Numbered from the stretch's first letter, positions 26,022 to 35,822 are shown. The stretch is DNA of 64,000 nucleotides from Flavobacteriaceae bacterium (GCA_029238515.1 JAQWFW010000006.1:31506-95505); one strand, 5' to 3'. Numbers and translations are program-made. The notes: a model not told the origin generated them from the letters alone.

Positions 26022-29000
26022 TTATGCTTCTTTTGTATTTCTTACTTTAACTTGGTAGACCACATTTGGTTTTGTACCAACATGTTCTAATAGGTGATAA
26101 GCACGCTCATCATCTTTAAGTTTTGTAACATCGTCTTTTTTATTATTGATATCGCCAAAAACAATTGCGCCACTATCACAAGCCGATGAACAAGCCGTTT
26201 TAAAGCCATTCACATCTACTGGTCTACCGTCACGTTTGGCATCCAAAATTGTTTTTTGTGTCATTTGAATACACATCGAACATTTTTCCATGACTCCTCT
26301 AGAACGTACAGTTACATCTGGATTGATGACCATACGACCTAAGTCATTGTTCATGTGATAGTCAAATTCATCGTTCCCATTATATAGGAACCAATTGAAT
26401 CGGCGTACTTTATAAGGGCAGTTGTTTGCACAATAACGCGTCCCAACACAACGGTTGTACGCCATGTGGTTTTGACCTTGTCTTCCGTGTGAACTTGCCG
26501 CAACTGGACAAACTGTTTCACATGGTGCATGATTACAGTGCTGACACATGATTGGTTGGAAGGCAACCTGTGGATTTTCCGACGGTGTTTCCATTTCGCC
26601 AAAAGTACTTAGTGAACTTCCTAATCCTTCTATATCATCTTTTGTCTGGTTGTCGCCTTCAAAAGTTTCATCTGAAGAATAATAGCGGTCAATTCTCAAC
26701 CAGTGCATATCTCTACTTCTTCGAATTTCTTCTTTCCCAACGACAGGAACATTGTTTTCAGCATGACATGCAATCACACATGCCCCACAACCTGTACAAG
26801 AATTCAAGTCTATGGAAAGATTAAAATGGTGCCCAATTGATCGATCGAACTCATCCCAAAGATCCACATCTGGAGAACTTACTGGGGTTTCTATATGATT
26901 CAAAGAAACGACTGCAGTTGGGTTCCAATACTCAGCATCTTTTGTGTTGAAAATCTCTAAAGTTGTTTCCTTTATAATATCTCCACGCCCCATCAATGTA
27001 TTGTGCAATTGAACACATGCAAATTCATGTTTACCACCAACTGCTTCTATTGAAACTGATGGAGTGGTATCGAAATTTTGATAAAGTGGATAAGCATTTA
27101 CACCTGTTTGCATTTCCTCTTTTAGTCCTGCACTGCGGCCATAACCAAAAGACAATCCTACGGTTCCACGTGCTTGCCCTGGCTGAATAATAACGGGGGC
27201 TTTTACGGTCACTCCATTTACGGCAACATTAGCATAGGTTCCATCCAAACCTCCATTAGCATCGTTAGTGTTTTCAAAACCTAACGCTTTGGCATCTGCT
27301 GCAGATACAGTAAGATAGTTATCCCATGTTGTACGGGTTAACGGATCTGGAAATTCTTGTAACCAAGGGTTGTTGGCTTGTTGCCCATCACCCATTCCTG
27401 TTTTAGGATAAAGTGTCAATTCAAAATCGGAAGATTTAGCTTGCGCTAAATTATTTACAGCTACAGATACATCCGTTGAAATTTTGGCTGTTTCTGTTGT
27501 GTCAATGGTTACAGAAGTTGAAGCTGTAAACACACCATCATGAAGTGAGTCATTAAAAGAAGCTCCTCCTAATACATTGGAGCTCCAAAATGATTTTATA
27601 TAATCGTGGTATGTGCTTGTGTTTCCATTAAGGGTTAGAAGCACATCTTGAAATTGTTTTGTGTCAAATAATGGTCGGATGGTTGGTTGAACTAGTCCGT
27701 AATGTCCAGATTTAGTTTCCAAATCGCCCCAAGATTCTAAGTAATGAGGAGCCGCTGCTACAAATTCAGAAACAGATGCTGTTTCATTATTTTTCATCGA
27801 AAAAGTAACAGAAAGCTCAGTCTTTTTCAATCCTTCAACAAAGGCCGTAGCGTTTGGTAAAGTGTATGCTGGATTTACACCTGCCATTAGTACTGCACCA
27901 ACTTTTCCTGCGTTCATGTCGGCTACAAGTTTTACAACTGCAGCATCATTCCCTTGACGCGTTAAAATTGTTGTTTTTGGGTCAAATGCTTTACTCTTTA
28001 AGAATGCATTAATTTCTAAAACTAAGCTTTGAGCGTCAACATCTTGAATTCCTGTAAGAACAACACCATTTGATCCTGCTTTAGACAATTCTGTTGCTGC
28101 AGCATCAACTGCGGATTCTATTCCAGCGGGGAGGGTTACGTTTACAGAAGTTCCTGTAAGTTTCCCATAAAGTCTTGCTAATGCGCGTTTTTGCTGAGAT
28201 GGTTTTAATGGAACGCGCTTATCGGCATTTGCTCCAGAAAGAGTCATATTCGATTCAAACTGTATGTGACGTGACATGGTTCCATTTTCCGGAACGCGTC
28301 CTTTAGCGTAAGCAGCATCGAATCCTCCACCTTGCCAATCGCCAAGAAAGTCTGCGCCTATAGAAACAATTGTTTTTGCTTTTGCAAAATCATAATTTGC
28401 AAGACCTCTACGACCATACTTTGCTTGATACGCATCTGCTGCTGCAGATTCTGAAATAGCATCATAAACTACATGAGAAACATTCTCATAATTATTCTGA
28501 AATTCTGAAATTAATTTTGATGTGCTCGGGCTCGCAAAAGTTTGGGTCAACAAAACAACTTGTTTTCCTGAACCTTTCAATGCTTCAAGTTTTTGTCCTA
28601 CTTCATTGTAAAAAGCGTCCCAAGTAATGGCTTCACCTGCTTTGGTAGGTCCTGCAACACGCTGATTATCATACAAATCTAGAACAGAAGCTTGAACTCT
28701 TGCATTGATACTTCCATTTGCTTTGGCTAATGAATTAGACTCAACTTTGATTGGTCTTCCTTCTCTAGTTTTAACCAATAAACTTGCAAAATCGTATCCA
28801 TTTGAGATTGCTGTTGCATAGTAGTTTGCAACGCCTGGAATAATTTGCTCTGGTTGAACAACGTAAGGAATGGACTTGATTACAGGTCCTTCACAAGCCG
28901 CCAAAGAAGCTGCAGCTGTACTGAATCCAACATACTTTAAGAAATCACGACGCGTTGTTTCCGAAGATTCCAGTGTGGATTTATCTCCTAAAAACTCATC

Positions 29001-29108
29001 CACAGGAATTTCTTGAACAAATTCTTTGTGTTTTAGCGTCTCAACAGCAGAGCTTTGGCTCGGGTTTAGCTCCTCAACACTTTTCCAGTATTTCTTGTTT
29101 GATGACAT
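26022..29108 (-). CDS. actB: Alternative complex III subunit ActB (iron-sulfur, molybdopterin-oxidoreductase-like)
   Basis: 1028 residues. Fusion of a molybdopterin-oxidoreductase-like domain (about 60-720) that in this family has lost its cofactor, and a four-cluster ferredoxin domain (about 760-1000). A twin-arginine signal with a variant context, TTRRDFLKYVGFSTAA, starts at about residue 51, so the folded protein is moved across the membrane. Iron-sulfur motifs: CTGCGACVIACHAENNVP, CQHCNHAPCETVCPV, CVGTRYCANNCPYKVRRF and CSMC followed by ACSSACDSGAI. It relays electrons from quinol to the heme subunits. It starts 35 bp after actA. Confidence 0.95.
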   Translation of the reverse strand: MSSNKKYWKSVEELNPSQSSAVETLKHKEFVQEIPVDEFLGDKSTLESSETTRRDFLKYVGFSTAAASLAACEGPVIKSIPYVVQPEQIIPGVANYYATAISNGYDFASLLVKTREGRPIKVESNSLAKANGSINARVQASVLDLYDNQRVAGPTKAGEAITWDAFYNEVGQKLEALKGSGKQVVLLTQTFASPSTSKLISEFQNNYENVSHVVYDAISESAAADAYQAKYGRRGLANYDFAKAKTIVSIGADFLGDWQGGGFDAAYAKGRVPENGTMSRHIQFESNMTLSGANADKRVPLKPSQQKRALARLYGKLTGTSVNVTLPAGIESAVDAAATELSKAGSNGVVLTGIQDVDAQSLVLEINAFLKSKAFDPKTTILTRQGNDAAVVKLVADMNAGKVGAVLMAGVNPAYTLPNATAFVEGLKKTELSVTFSMKNNETASVSEFVAAAPHYLESWGDLETKSGHYGLVQPTIRPLFDTKQFQDVLLTLNGNTSTYHDYIKSFWSSNVLGGASFNDSLHDGVFTASTSVTIDTTETAKISTDVSVAVNNLAQAKSSDFELTLYPKTGMGDGQQANNPWLQEFPDPLTRTTWDNYLTVSAADAKALGFENTNDANGGLDGTYANVAVNGVTVKAPVIIQPGQARGTVGLSFGYGRSAGLKEEMQTGVNAYPLYQNFDTTPSVSIEAVGGKHEFACVQLHNTLMGRGDIIKETTLEIFNTKDAEYWNPTAVVSLNHIETPVSSPDVDLWDEFDRSIGHHFNLSIDLNSCTGCGACVIACHAENNVPVVGKEEIRRSRDMHWLRIDRYYSSDETFEGDNQTKDDIEGLGSSLSTFGEMETPSENPQVAFQPIMCQHCNHAPCETVCPVAASSHGRQGQNHMAYNRCVGTRYCANNCPYKVRRFNWFLYNGNDEFDYHMNNDLGRMVINPDVTVRSRGVMEKCSMCIQMTQKTILDAKRDGRPVDVNGFKTACSSACDSGAIVFGDINNKKDDVTKLKDDERAYHLLEHVGTKPNVVYQVKVRNTKEA

Positions 29109-29143
29109 ATATTATAGTGTTACTTAAATCTTTAATAATTCGT

Positions 29144-30481
29144 TTAATAATGACATTTCCCACATTCTAGACCACCCATTTGGGCAGCAGTAAGTTTATC
29201 TACTCCATATTTCTTTGAAAGTGCTTCATGAATTTTTTCGTAATAACCATTATCTTTTACTTTCACGTTAGTTTCTCTATGGCAATTAATACACCAGCCC
29301 ATCGTGAGGGGTGAATATTGGTACATGATTTCCATTTCTTCCACTGGCCCATGACATGTTTGACACTCTAAACCTGCAACCGAAACGTGCTGTGAGTGAT
29401 TGAAATACGCAAAATCTGGCAAATTATGTATTCTCACCCATTTCACGGGTTTGGTTTTCCCTGTGTATTTTTGCTCGGCATCATCCCATCCTACTGCATC
29501 ATACAGCTTTTGGATTTCTGCGTCATAGAATTCTTTGCTGTATTCTTCTGTAGCAGTCGATGGTGCTACTTCATAAATTGATTTGTGACAATTCATACAA
29601 ACATTCAATGATGGAATTCCAGAATGCTTACTCACTCGAGCTGAAGAATGACAATATTTACAATCAATCCCATTGTCTCCAGCATGTATTTTGTGAGAAT
29701 AATGTATTGGCTGAATCGGCTCATAGCCCTGGTCTATACCCACTTGCATAAAATATCCGTACACAAAATAGGCACTAGACAATAAGAAAAATATTGCTGT
29801 TACAAGCAGCAAAAATTGATTTTGAAGAAATGCTTTCCATAATGATGGACGCTTTACAGCTTCTTGAATTTCAACTTCATTTGCAGCGGCAAATCTTCGT
29901 AATGTTTTATTAACCAAGAATAACCCAAGTGCTAATAACGCAAAAAGGATGGCTAACGCACCAAGGATAATGTCTTTGGACATTCCGCCTTGTGTATTTG
30001 ATGGTGTTTGACCTGAAGTTGCCGTGACTGCTACAGGTGCCGCTTTGTCTTGTGCAGTATAGGCAAGAATATTTGAGATGTCTTCATCTGAAAGCTGAGG
30101 GAATGCGGTCATGGCAGCACCGTTGTACTCTGCATAAATCTTGTTGGCATAGGCATCACCAGATTTAATAACTGCAGCACTATTGCGTATCCAAGCGTTG
30201 AGCCAGTCACGGTCTAGGCCTTCGTCTTCACTGAGTCGTGTTTCGACATAGCGAAGTGCTGGTCCTGTCATTTTTTTATCCAATTGGTGGCACGCAGCAC
30301 AGTTGGCATTAAATAGTGACTTTCCCTTTGCTGGGTCTGCCTCTTGTGCCTTTAGTGGGGTACATAAAATTGAGAAAAATACAAGACTCAAAAAGATGAG
30401 TTTCGAGAGGGGCTGAAGGTTGTTTACCTGCTTCATATCAACGTTTGGAGTGGTTTCTAAACTTTGGCGCGATTTTTTCAT
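29144..30481 (-). CDS. actA: Alternative complex III subunit ActA, fused monoheme plus pentaheme cytochrome c
   Basis: 445 residues. First gene of the operon. After a signal segment (about residues 28-46) comes a class I cytochrome c domain with CAACH at residue 61; then two membrane helices (about 169-190 and 215-238); then a cytochrome c3/c7-like part with five further CXXCH sites: CKYCH, CMNCH, CQTCH, CINCH and CGKCH, the last almost at the C-terminus. Six hemes in total, against five in the Rhodothermus ActA, the extra one arising from the N-terminal fusion. A start at the internal ATG (30436) is possible and would still give a signal peptide. Confidence 0.93.
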   Translation of the reverse strand: MKKSRQSLETTPNVDMKQVNNLQPLSKLIFLSLVFFSILCTPLKAQEADPAKGKSLFNANCAACHQLDKKMTGPALRYVETRLSEDEGLDRDWLNAWIRNSAAVIKSGDAYANKIYAEYNGAAMTAFPQLSDEDISNILAYTAQDKAAPVAVTATSGQTPSNTQGGMSKDIILGALAILFALLALGLFLVNKTLRRFAAANEVEIQEAVKRPSLWKAFLQNQFLLLVTAIFFLLSSAYFVYGYFMQVGIDQGYEPIQPIHYSHKIHAGDNGIDCKYCHSSARVSKHSGIPSLNVCMNCHKSIYEVAPSTATEEYSKEFYDAEIQKLYDAVGWDDAEQKYTGKTKPVKWVRIHNLPDFAYFNHSQHVSVAGLECQTCHGPVEEMEIMYQYSPLTMGWCINCHRETNVKVKDNGYYEKIHEALSKKYGVDKLTAAQMGGLECGKCHY

Positions 30482-30517
30482 GCAATAAGATCAAGAATCT
30501 ATTAACAAAAATTTATG

Positions 30518-30525
30518 CAAAAATA
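30518..30525 (-). promoter_or_regulatory. Candidate -7 box for the act-cox operon
   Basis: TATTTTTG on the minus strand 36 bp before the actA start. No TTG at the right distance upstream, so the call is tentative. The 166-bp intergenic space is shared with the divergent SPOR gene. Confidence 0.35.
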
Positions 30526-30600
30526 AGACATAAAGACGATTATAAAAATGATAGATAATGCTAAATTTTAATTTATACTCATTCTAAATAAAATTGGATT

Positions 30601-30629
30601 TTTGTTTTAATTTTAATCAATTACATTTG
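30601..30629 (+). promoter_or_regulatory. Promoter of the SPOR-domain gene
   Basis: TTTG at 30601-30604, 17 bp, then TACATTTG at 30622-30629; both elements match the Bacteroidota consensus. The start codon is 18 bp further on, giving a leader of roughly 13 nt. Confidence 0.7.
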
Positions 30630-30647
30630 TAAAATCAACCCAGAGAT

Positions 30648-31019
30648 ATGAAATTAAATTTTTTGAACTTTTTATTTGTAACGGCCTTGTTTTCGGGCCC
30701 TCTTTTGGCACAAGATGGAGTGGTAGACATCAACAAAAGTGCAGCATTGGAACGCTTGATTGAGCTCAAAAAAGAAGTCAACAAGTCGAATAATCTAATA
30801 CGAATTCAAATATACAGTGGACCGAGATCTGGTGCAGAAAAAGCATTGGTTTCTTTTCGTTCTTTGTTTATGAATTACCCTTCAGAAATGAAATACGAGA
30901 CCCCAAATTACAAAATATGGGTAGGAAAATTCAGAACAAAAATTGAAGCAGATCGTACTTTGATTAAGATTAAAAAAGAGTACCCAAATGCATTTCTTTT
31001 TACGCCAAAACAAAGTTAA
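30648..31019 (+). CDS. Secreted SPOR-domain protein
   Basis: 123 residues. A signal peptide (about residues 1-21, ending LLAQ) is followed by a short linker and one SPOR domain covering about residues 45-120: IRIQIYSGPRSGAEKALVSF, then YKIWVGKFRTKIEADRTL. SPOR domains bind denuded glycan strands in septal peptidoglycan, so a periplasmic cell-wall role is likely. There is no membrane anchor beyond the signal peptide. The gene stands alone between the divergent act-cox operon and the convergent infB, 25 bp from the infB stop, with no clear terminator between them. Confidence 0.85.
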   Translation: MKLNFLNFLFVTALFSGPLLAQDGVVDINKSAALERLIELKKEVNKSNNLIRIQIYSGPRSGAEKALVSFRSLFMNYPSEMKYETPNYKIWVGKFRTKIEADRTLIKIKKEYPNAFLFTPKQS

Positions 31020-31044
31020 TTTTCAATAAAAAAAGGCGTACTAT

Positions 31045-33684
31045 TTACAACTTCTTTTTTACAGCTACTTCTTGGAATGCTTCAAAAACGTCACCTATTT
31101 GAATGTCGTTGTAGTTTTTGATTTGCATACCACAGTCATACCCTTTAGACACTTCTTTTGCATCGTCTTTGAAGCGTTTTAAAGAGGCCAATTCGCCTGT
31201 ATAAATTACTACGCCTTCACGTATGATACGGATTTGTGAGTTTCTGTAGATTTTTCCATTAGTCACCATACATCCTGCAATTGTTCCAATTTTGGAAATC
31301 TTGAATGTTTCTCTAATTTCGGCAGAACCTGTTATTTCTTCTTTGAAATCTGGCGACAACATGCCTTCCATAGCGTCTTTCAAATCATTAATCGCATCAT
31401 AGATAATAGAATACATACGGATGTCGATTTCTTCTTTTTCTGCGATTTGTCGGGCATTACCCATTGGACGCACATTGAATCCAATAATGATGGCATCAGA
31501 TGCAGAAGCCAAAAGTACATCACTTTCAGTGATTGCGCCTACTGCTTTGTGGATGATATTAACTTGGATTTCTTCTGTTGAAAGTTTTTGGAACGAATCG
31601 GTAAGTGCTTCTACAGAACCATCTACATCCCCTTTAAGAATGATATTTAATTCCTTAAAGTCTCCGAGTGCAATACGTCTTCCAATTTCGTCTAAAGTAA
31701 TATGGCGTTGTGTACGTACAGATTGTTCACGTTGCAATTGTGTTCGTTTTGCAGCAATTTGTTTGGCTTCACGTTCGTCTTTGAAAACATTGAATTTGTC
31801 TCCCGCTTGAGGTGCGCCATCCAATCCTAATATAGATATTGGAGTTGATGGTCCTGCTTCACTAATTTCTTGACCTCTTTCGTCGTGCATGGCTTTGACT
31901 TTGCCGCTATTTTTTCCGGCCAATACATAATCACCAACACGTAGTGTTCCAGCTTGTACTAGTACTGTAGAAACATAACCACGCCCTTTGTCCAAAAATG
32001 CCTCGACAATTGTTCCAACTGCAGGTTTATTTGGATTTGCTTTAAGTTCTAAAAGCTCTGCTTCAAGCAATACTTTTTCGAGAAGTTCTTGTACTCCATC
32101 TCCATTTTTTGCAGAGATATCGTGAGATTGAATTTTCCCACCCCAATCTTCGACCATAAGGTTCATATTGGCTAGCCCTTCTTTTATTTTATCTGGATTT
32201 GCGGTTGGTAAATCTACTTTGTTGATTGCAAAAACAATAGGAACACCTGCTGCTTGTGCATGCGAAATAGCTTCTTTTGTTTGCGGCTTGATGTTGTCGT
32301 CAGCAGCAATAACAATTATGGCAATATCGGTAACTTGAGCACCTCGCGCACGCATGGCTGTAAAGGCCTCGTGACCGGGTGTGTCTAAAAATGCTATTTT
32401 TTGTCCAGAAGCCAAGGTTACTCCATAAGCTCCAATATGCTGAGTAATACCTCCGGACTCTCCAGCAATTACATTTTCTTCTCTAATATAATCGAGCAAT
32501 GAAGTTTTACCATGATCCACATGCCCCATTACTGTGACGATGGGCGCACGTTCCAATAGGTCTTCCTCTTTATCTTCAACCTCTTCGATATTTTCATCAA
32601 TATCAGCAGTTACAAAATCTACGGTGTATCCAAATTCTTCTGCAACAATCGAAAGGGTCTCTGCGTCAAGTCGTTGATTCATAGTCACCATCATCCCCAA
32701 AGCCATACAGGCCGAAATAATCTCGGTAACCGAAACATCCATCATGGTCGCAACCTCATTGGCCGTCACAAACTCAGTAACTTTCAGTGTTTTGCTCTCT
32801 AGTTCCTGTTGTTCTAAATCTTTTTCCGTTTGTTGACGGTGTTGGTCACGCTTGTCTCTTCTGTATTTTGCCCCTTTCCCTTTCGAAGATTTTCCTTGAA
32901 GTTTTTCGAGTGTTTCTCGTACTTGTTTTTGTACTTCTTCTGCTGTGGGCTCAACTTTTGGAGTGCTTGGTTTTTGTGTTCTTCCACGATTAGATCGTGA
33001 TTTTTGACCTTGATTTCCTCCTCCAACTTTACTAATTCTTCTTCTTTTCTTTTTTGAATCAGAAGGATTTGCACTTTTATTGTCTTTGTTTGGTGTGCTT
33101 TTTTTAGGTTTATTGAATTGAGATAAATCTATGGTTTGACCTGTTGATTTTGGCCCAGACAATTTTGCATATTGAGTTTTGACCGTCCCTAAATCTGCCT
33201 CTGAATTTGCTGCTTTTTCTTCAGCTGGTTGTTCTTCTGCCTTTGGCTTTTTGGCTTTAGCAGGTTTTTGGTCTTCTGCCTTTTTAGTTGGCTCAGCGGG
33301 CTTTGGGTCCTCTACTTTTGGTTTAGGTTTTGTAGGGTTTAAATCTATTTTGCCAACTTTCTTGGGGCCTTCAAAAGTAGTCTTGGCTTTGATGACTTTT
33401 TTGGCCTCTTCTTCTTTTTTTAATTTTTCTTCAAGTTCCAATTCTCGCTGCAGACGTAGGGCTTCTTTTTCTTTTTGCTTTGCTTGACCTACTTCTTTTG
33501 AAGCAACTTTTTTACTGGCATCAGTTTGAAATTCTCCTGAAAGTAATTGGTATATTTCAGTAGAAATTTTGGTTGTTGGACGTTTCTCAATTTCAATGTT
33601 TTTTGATTCTAAAAAATCAATAGCACGATCCATCGAGATGTTCAACTCCCTCAATACTTTACTTAATCTTATGATATCAGCCAT
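31045..33684 (-). CDS. infB: Translation initiation factor IF-2
   Basis: 879 residues. IF-2 brings fMet-tRNA to the ribosome. Domain order: N-terminal IF2N-like domain (about 1-55), a long low-complexity Lys/Glu/Pro/Ala region (about 65-290), a second IF2N domain, then the GTPase at about residue 380 with G1 [12 protein letters not shown]2 [11 protein letters not shown]3 DTPGHEAF, G4 NKVD and G5 SAKNGDG. Domains II-IV follow, ending in the fMet-tRNA-binding C2. The gene is last in rimP-nusA-infB, 77 bp after nusA. The charged linker is longer than in E. coli IF-2, as usual in this phylum. Confidence 0.97.
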   Translation of the reverse strand: MADIIRLSKVLRELNISMDRAIDFLESKNIEIEKRPTTKISTEIYQLLSGEFQTDASKKVASKEVGQAKQKEKEALRLQRELELEEKLKKEEEAKKVIKAKTTFEGPKKVGKIDLNPTKPKPKVEDPKPAEPTKKAEDQKPAKAKKPKAEEQPAEEKAANSEADLGTVKTQYAKLSGPKSTGQTIDLSQFNKPKKSTPNKDNKSANPSDSKKKRRRISKVGGGNQGQKSRSNRGRTQKPSTPKVEPTAEEVQKQVRETLEKLQGKSSKGKGAKYRRDKRDQHRQQTEKDLEQQELESKTLKVTEFVTANEVATMMDVSVTEIISACMALGMMVTMNQRLDAETLSIVAEEFGYTVDFVTADIDENIEEVEDKEEDLLERAPIVTVMGHVDHGKTSLLDYIREENVIAGESGGITQHIGAYGVTLASGQKIAFLDTPGHEAFTAMRARGAQVTDIAIIVIAADDNIKPQTKEAISHAQAAGVPIVFAINKVDLPTANPDKIKEGLANMNLMVEDWGGKIQSHDISAKNGDGVQELLEKVLLEAELLELKANPNKPAVGTIVEAFLDKGRGYVSTVLVQAGTLRVGDYVLAGKNSGKVKAMHDERGQEISEAGPSTPISILGLDGAPQAGDKFNVFKDEREAKQIAAKRTQLQREQSVRTQRHITLDEIGRRIALGDFKELNIILKGDVDGSVEALTDSFQKLSTEEIQVNIIHKAVGAITESDVLLASASDAIIIGFNVRPMGNARQIAEKEEIDIRMYSIIYDAINDLKDAMEGMLSPDFKEEITGSAEIRETFKISKIGTIAGCMVTNGKIYRNSQIRIIREGVVIYTGELASLKRFKDDAKEVSKGYDCGMQIKNYNDIQIGDVFEAFQEVAVKKKL

Positions 33685-33761
33685 AAATTGCCTTCGTTAT
33701 TTTTTTATTCTGTGAAATTTGGGCCAAATTGTGTAATCTGGGTGCCAATATAATTAAAATT

Positions 33762-34994
33762 TTAATCTTCGAATTCTTCTTTCAAAATTCGCATTACATC
33801 GTCTATTGTTTCTTCCTCCAAATCGGTGCGCTTTACCAAGTCTTTAACGTCTTGCTCCAAAACACTTTTGGCTGTATCCAAACCTGCTTTTGCAAACTCA
33901 TCGATAATCCAAGCTTCAATTTCATCTGAAAATTCTGAAAGTTCAACATCTTCTTCAACACCTTCTCTAAAGACGTCTATTTCATAACCTGTAAGGCGGC
34001 CAGCAAGTCGGATGTTGTGCCCTCCTCGCCCAATGGCTTTACTCACTTCTTCTGGTTTCAAGATGACTTCTGCGCGTTTGTTTTCTTCATCAATCTTGAT
34101 GGAAGTTACTCGTGCTGGGCTCAATGCTCTGGTGATGTACAGCTGTAAGTTATTGGTATGGTTAATAACGTCTATATTTTCGTTCCCCAACTCACGAACA
34201 ATTCCATGAATACGTGAACCTTTCATCCCAACACAAGCACCTACTGGATCGATTCTATCATCATATGAATCAACAGCTACTTTGGCTTTTTCACCTGGAA
34301 TTCTAACAACATTTTTAATAGAAATTAATCCATCAAAAACTTCTGGAATTTCTTGTTCAAAAAGTTTTTCCAAGAACGCTGGCGCTGTTCTAGATAATAC
34401 AATATTGGGTTTGTTTCCTTTTAATTCTACACTTTCGATGATCCCACGAACATTTTCTCCTTTTCTGAAAAAATCTGATGGGATTTGTTTGTCTTTTGGT
34501 AAGATAAGTTCATTCCCCTCATCATCTAAAAGAATAACGGCACGATGACGAATATGATGTACCTCAGCAGTGTAAATTTCTCCTTCAAGATCCTTGAACT
34601 GCTTGTAAATATTGGTGTTGTCGTGTTCCTGAATTTTAGAAATAAGATTTTGACGTAAAGCCAAAATAGATCTTCTTCCTAAATCGAATAGCTTTACTTC
34701 TTCAGAAACATCTTCACCTACTTCAAAATCTGGTTCAATTTTCTGTGCTTCTGTTAGTGAAATTTCTTGGTTTTCATTTTCAACCTCACCATCGGCGACA
34801 ACGATTCTGTTACGCCAAATCTCCAAATCTCCTTTGTCAGGATTGATAATGATATCGAAGTTATCATCATCTCCAAATTTCTTTTTCAAGGCATTTCTAA
34901 ATACATCCTCAAGTATGGCCATCAGGGTCACACGGTCTATGAGTTTGTCATCTTTAAACTCCGAAAACGAATCGATTAATGCTAAATTTTCCAT
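33762..34994 (-). CDS. nusA: Transcription termination/antitermination factor NusA
   Basis: 410 residues. NusA binds RNA polymerase and nascent RNA at pauses and terminators. The N-terminal domain (1-130), S1 domain (about 135-200) and two KH domains (about 205-345) are visible; GACVGMKGSRIHGIVREL and KAIGRGGHNIRLAGRLTGY are the KH GxxG regions. The C-terminus is short and acidic, lacking the two acidic repeats of the E. coli protein. It starts 15 bp after the rimP stop and precedes infB. A 15-bp palindrome is found between nusA and infB (33716-33730). Confidence 0.96.
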   Translation of the reverse strand: MENLALIDSFSEFKDDKLIDRVTLMAILEDVFRNALKKKFGDDDNFDIIINPDKGDLEIWRNRIVVADGEVENENQEISLTEAQKIEPDFEVGEDVSEEVKLFDLGRRSILALRQNLISKIQEHDNTNIYKQFKDLEGEIYTAEVHHIRHRAVILLDDEGNELILPKDKQIPSDFFRKGENVRGIIESVELKGNKPNIVLSRTAPAFLEKLFEQEIPEVFDGLISIKNVVRIPGEKAKVAVDSYDDRIDPVGACVGMKGSRIHGIVRELGNENIDVINHTNNLQLYITRALSPARVTSIKIDEENKRAEVILKPEEVSKAIGRGGHNIRLAGRLTGYEIDVFREGVEEDVELSEFSDEIEAWIIDEFAKAGLDTAKSVLEQDVKDLVKRTDLEEETIDDVMRILKEEFED

Positions 34995-35009
34995 AATGTG
35001 GTTCTTATC

Positions 35010-35474
35010 TTAAAATACTAATTTTATTTGCGCTTTTTCAATGTTTTGATAAGGTATAGTAGCTGTTTTTTGAACTGTTACTTTACCTTTCCCAATGGGT
35101 TTTGGTTCTCTAGCTTTCCATTCCAAAACAATTTCTTCTGTATCAGCAGCCGTCAAAACCGCTTCATACTTTTCATTATTGACTGTTTTAAGTTTTAGTG
35201 TACGGCCAATATTTTTTTTGTATTGACGTTGGTGTACAAGAGGTGTTGTTGCTCCGGCAGAAGAAACTTCTAAAGAAAAATCTTGCTCTTCACGATCTAG
35301 ATTGTGCTCTATTGCACGACTAACATACATACAGTCCTCTACCAAAACACCTTTGTCGCCATCAATGATAATACGGATTTTGTTTCCCTCTAATATTTCA
35401 AAATCAATGAGAAACAAATCTGGTCTTTTTTCAAGACCTTCTTCCAATAATTCATGTACACTATCTCTAAACAT
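35010..35474 (-). CDS. rimP: Ribosome maturation factor RimP
   Basis: 154 residues. RimP helps assemble the 30S subunit. The N-terminal alpha/beta domain contains FLIDFEILEGNKIRIIIDGD and VLVEDCMYVSRAIEHNLD; SLEVSSAGATTPL is the equivalent of the family's conserved EVSSPG segment, and a C-terminal SH3-like domain follows. First gene of the conserved rimP-nusA-infB operon. The ATG at 35474 follows a terminator-like hairpin by 12 nt. Confidence 0.95.
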   Translation of the reverse strand: MFRDSVHELLEEGLEKRPDLFLIDFEILEGNKIRIIIDGDKGVLVEDCMYVSRAIEHNLDREEQDFSLEVSSAGATTPLVHQRQYKKNIGRTLKLKTVNNEKYEAVLTAADTEEIVLEWKAREPKPIGKGKVTVQKTATIPYQNIEKAQIKLVF

Positions 35475-35486
35475 TTGGTATAAAAA

Positions 35487-35507
35487 GAGGGGACTTTCCG
35501 TCCCCTC
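35487..35507 (-). promoter_or_regulatory. Terminator-like hairpin in the rimP leader
   Basis: On the minus strand GAGGGGAC / GTCCCCTC pair perfectly around a 5-nt loop, followed by TTTTTATACC and then the rimP ATG. The hairpin lies between the likely transcription start (about 35529) and the coding region, so it belongs to the leader of the rimP-nusA-infB mRNA. No upstream gene needs it as a terminator, since tRNA-Gln has its own. Confidence 0.7.
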
Positions 35508-35533
35508 ACTTTTTTATTTTCCGTTCTACGCTG

Positions 35534-35565
35534 CAAATATAAGGGATAAAAGAGGATTTATGCAA
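35534..35565 (-). promoter_or_regulatory. Promoter of rimP-nusA-infB
   Basis: On the minus strand TTG (35565 to 35563), 21 bp, then TATATTTG (35541 to 35534). Both elements and spacing fit the Bacteroidota pattern. It implies a leader of about 55 nt that contains the hairpin. Confidence 0.65.
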
Positions 35566-35600
35566 GTTTTAGTGCGCTTTATTGAATTATTTTTCAAAAT

Positions 35601-35633
35601 AAAAAAGCTTCAACTTATGGTTGAAGCTTTTTT
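35601..35633 (-). terminator. Terminator after tRNA-Gln
   Basis: Perfect 14-bp stem AAAAAAGCTTCAAC / GTTGAAGCTTTTTT with a 5-nt loop, beginning 3 nt after the tRNA 3' end on the minus strand. Confidence 0.9.
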
Positions 35634-35635
35634 TG

Positions 35636-35708
35636 TTGGCCCACTAGGGCTCGAACCTAGACTCTTCTGGACCAAAACCAGACGTGTTGCCAGTTACACC
35701 ATGGGCCA
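35636..35708 (-). tRNA. tRNA-Gln (anticodon TTG)
   Basis: 73 nt. Acceptor stem TGGCCCA/TGGGCCA is complete with discriminator A; the D arm reads GTGTAACTGGCAACAC, anticodon stem TCTGG/CCAGA surrounds TTTTGGT (anticodon TTG), and the T arm is CTAGGTTCGAGCCCTAG. CCA is not encoded. The 348 bp between rimP and the glycosyltransferase gene hold this tRNA, its terminator and the rimP promoter and leader; the remaining 114 bp ahead of 35823 are AT-rich with no clear site. Confidence 0.96.
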
Positions 35709-35822
35709 TTCTCATATTGAGGATGCAAATTTAGAACAAAACTTTGGTTGCACAAATATTTTTTTAAAATTAATATTTAAATCTAATTATTATTAAATTC
35801 GCCATGTACTAAAACTATAACC

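Noticed and set aside
26022..29108. ActB as an active molybdenum enzyme
   Set aside because: The operon is an alternative complex III, whose ActB is known to lack the molybdopterin cofactor, and no molybdenum-enzyme genes are adjacent.
19081..30481. Missing oxidase subunit III as evidence of a broken operon
   Set aside because: Subunit III and assembly genes are often located elsewhere in Bacteroidota; all eight genes present are intact.
31421..31810. 129-residue frame opposite infB
   Set aside because: Lies wholly over the conserved IF-2 coding region; serine-rich composition is what the complement of IF-2 codons gives.
35302..35796. 164-residue open frame running antisense through rimP and across tRNA-Gln
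   Set aside because: It crosses a tRNA gene and a terminator and overlaps rimP; a real protein would not be encoded there. It has no recognisable motif.
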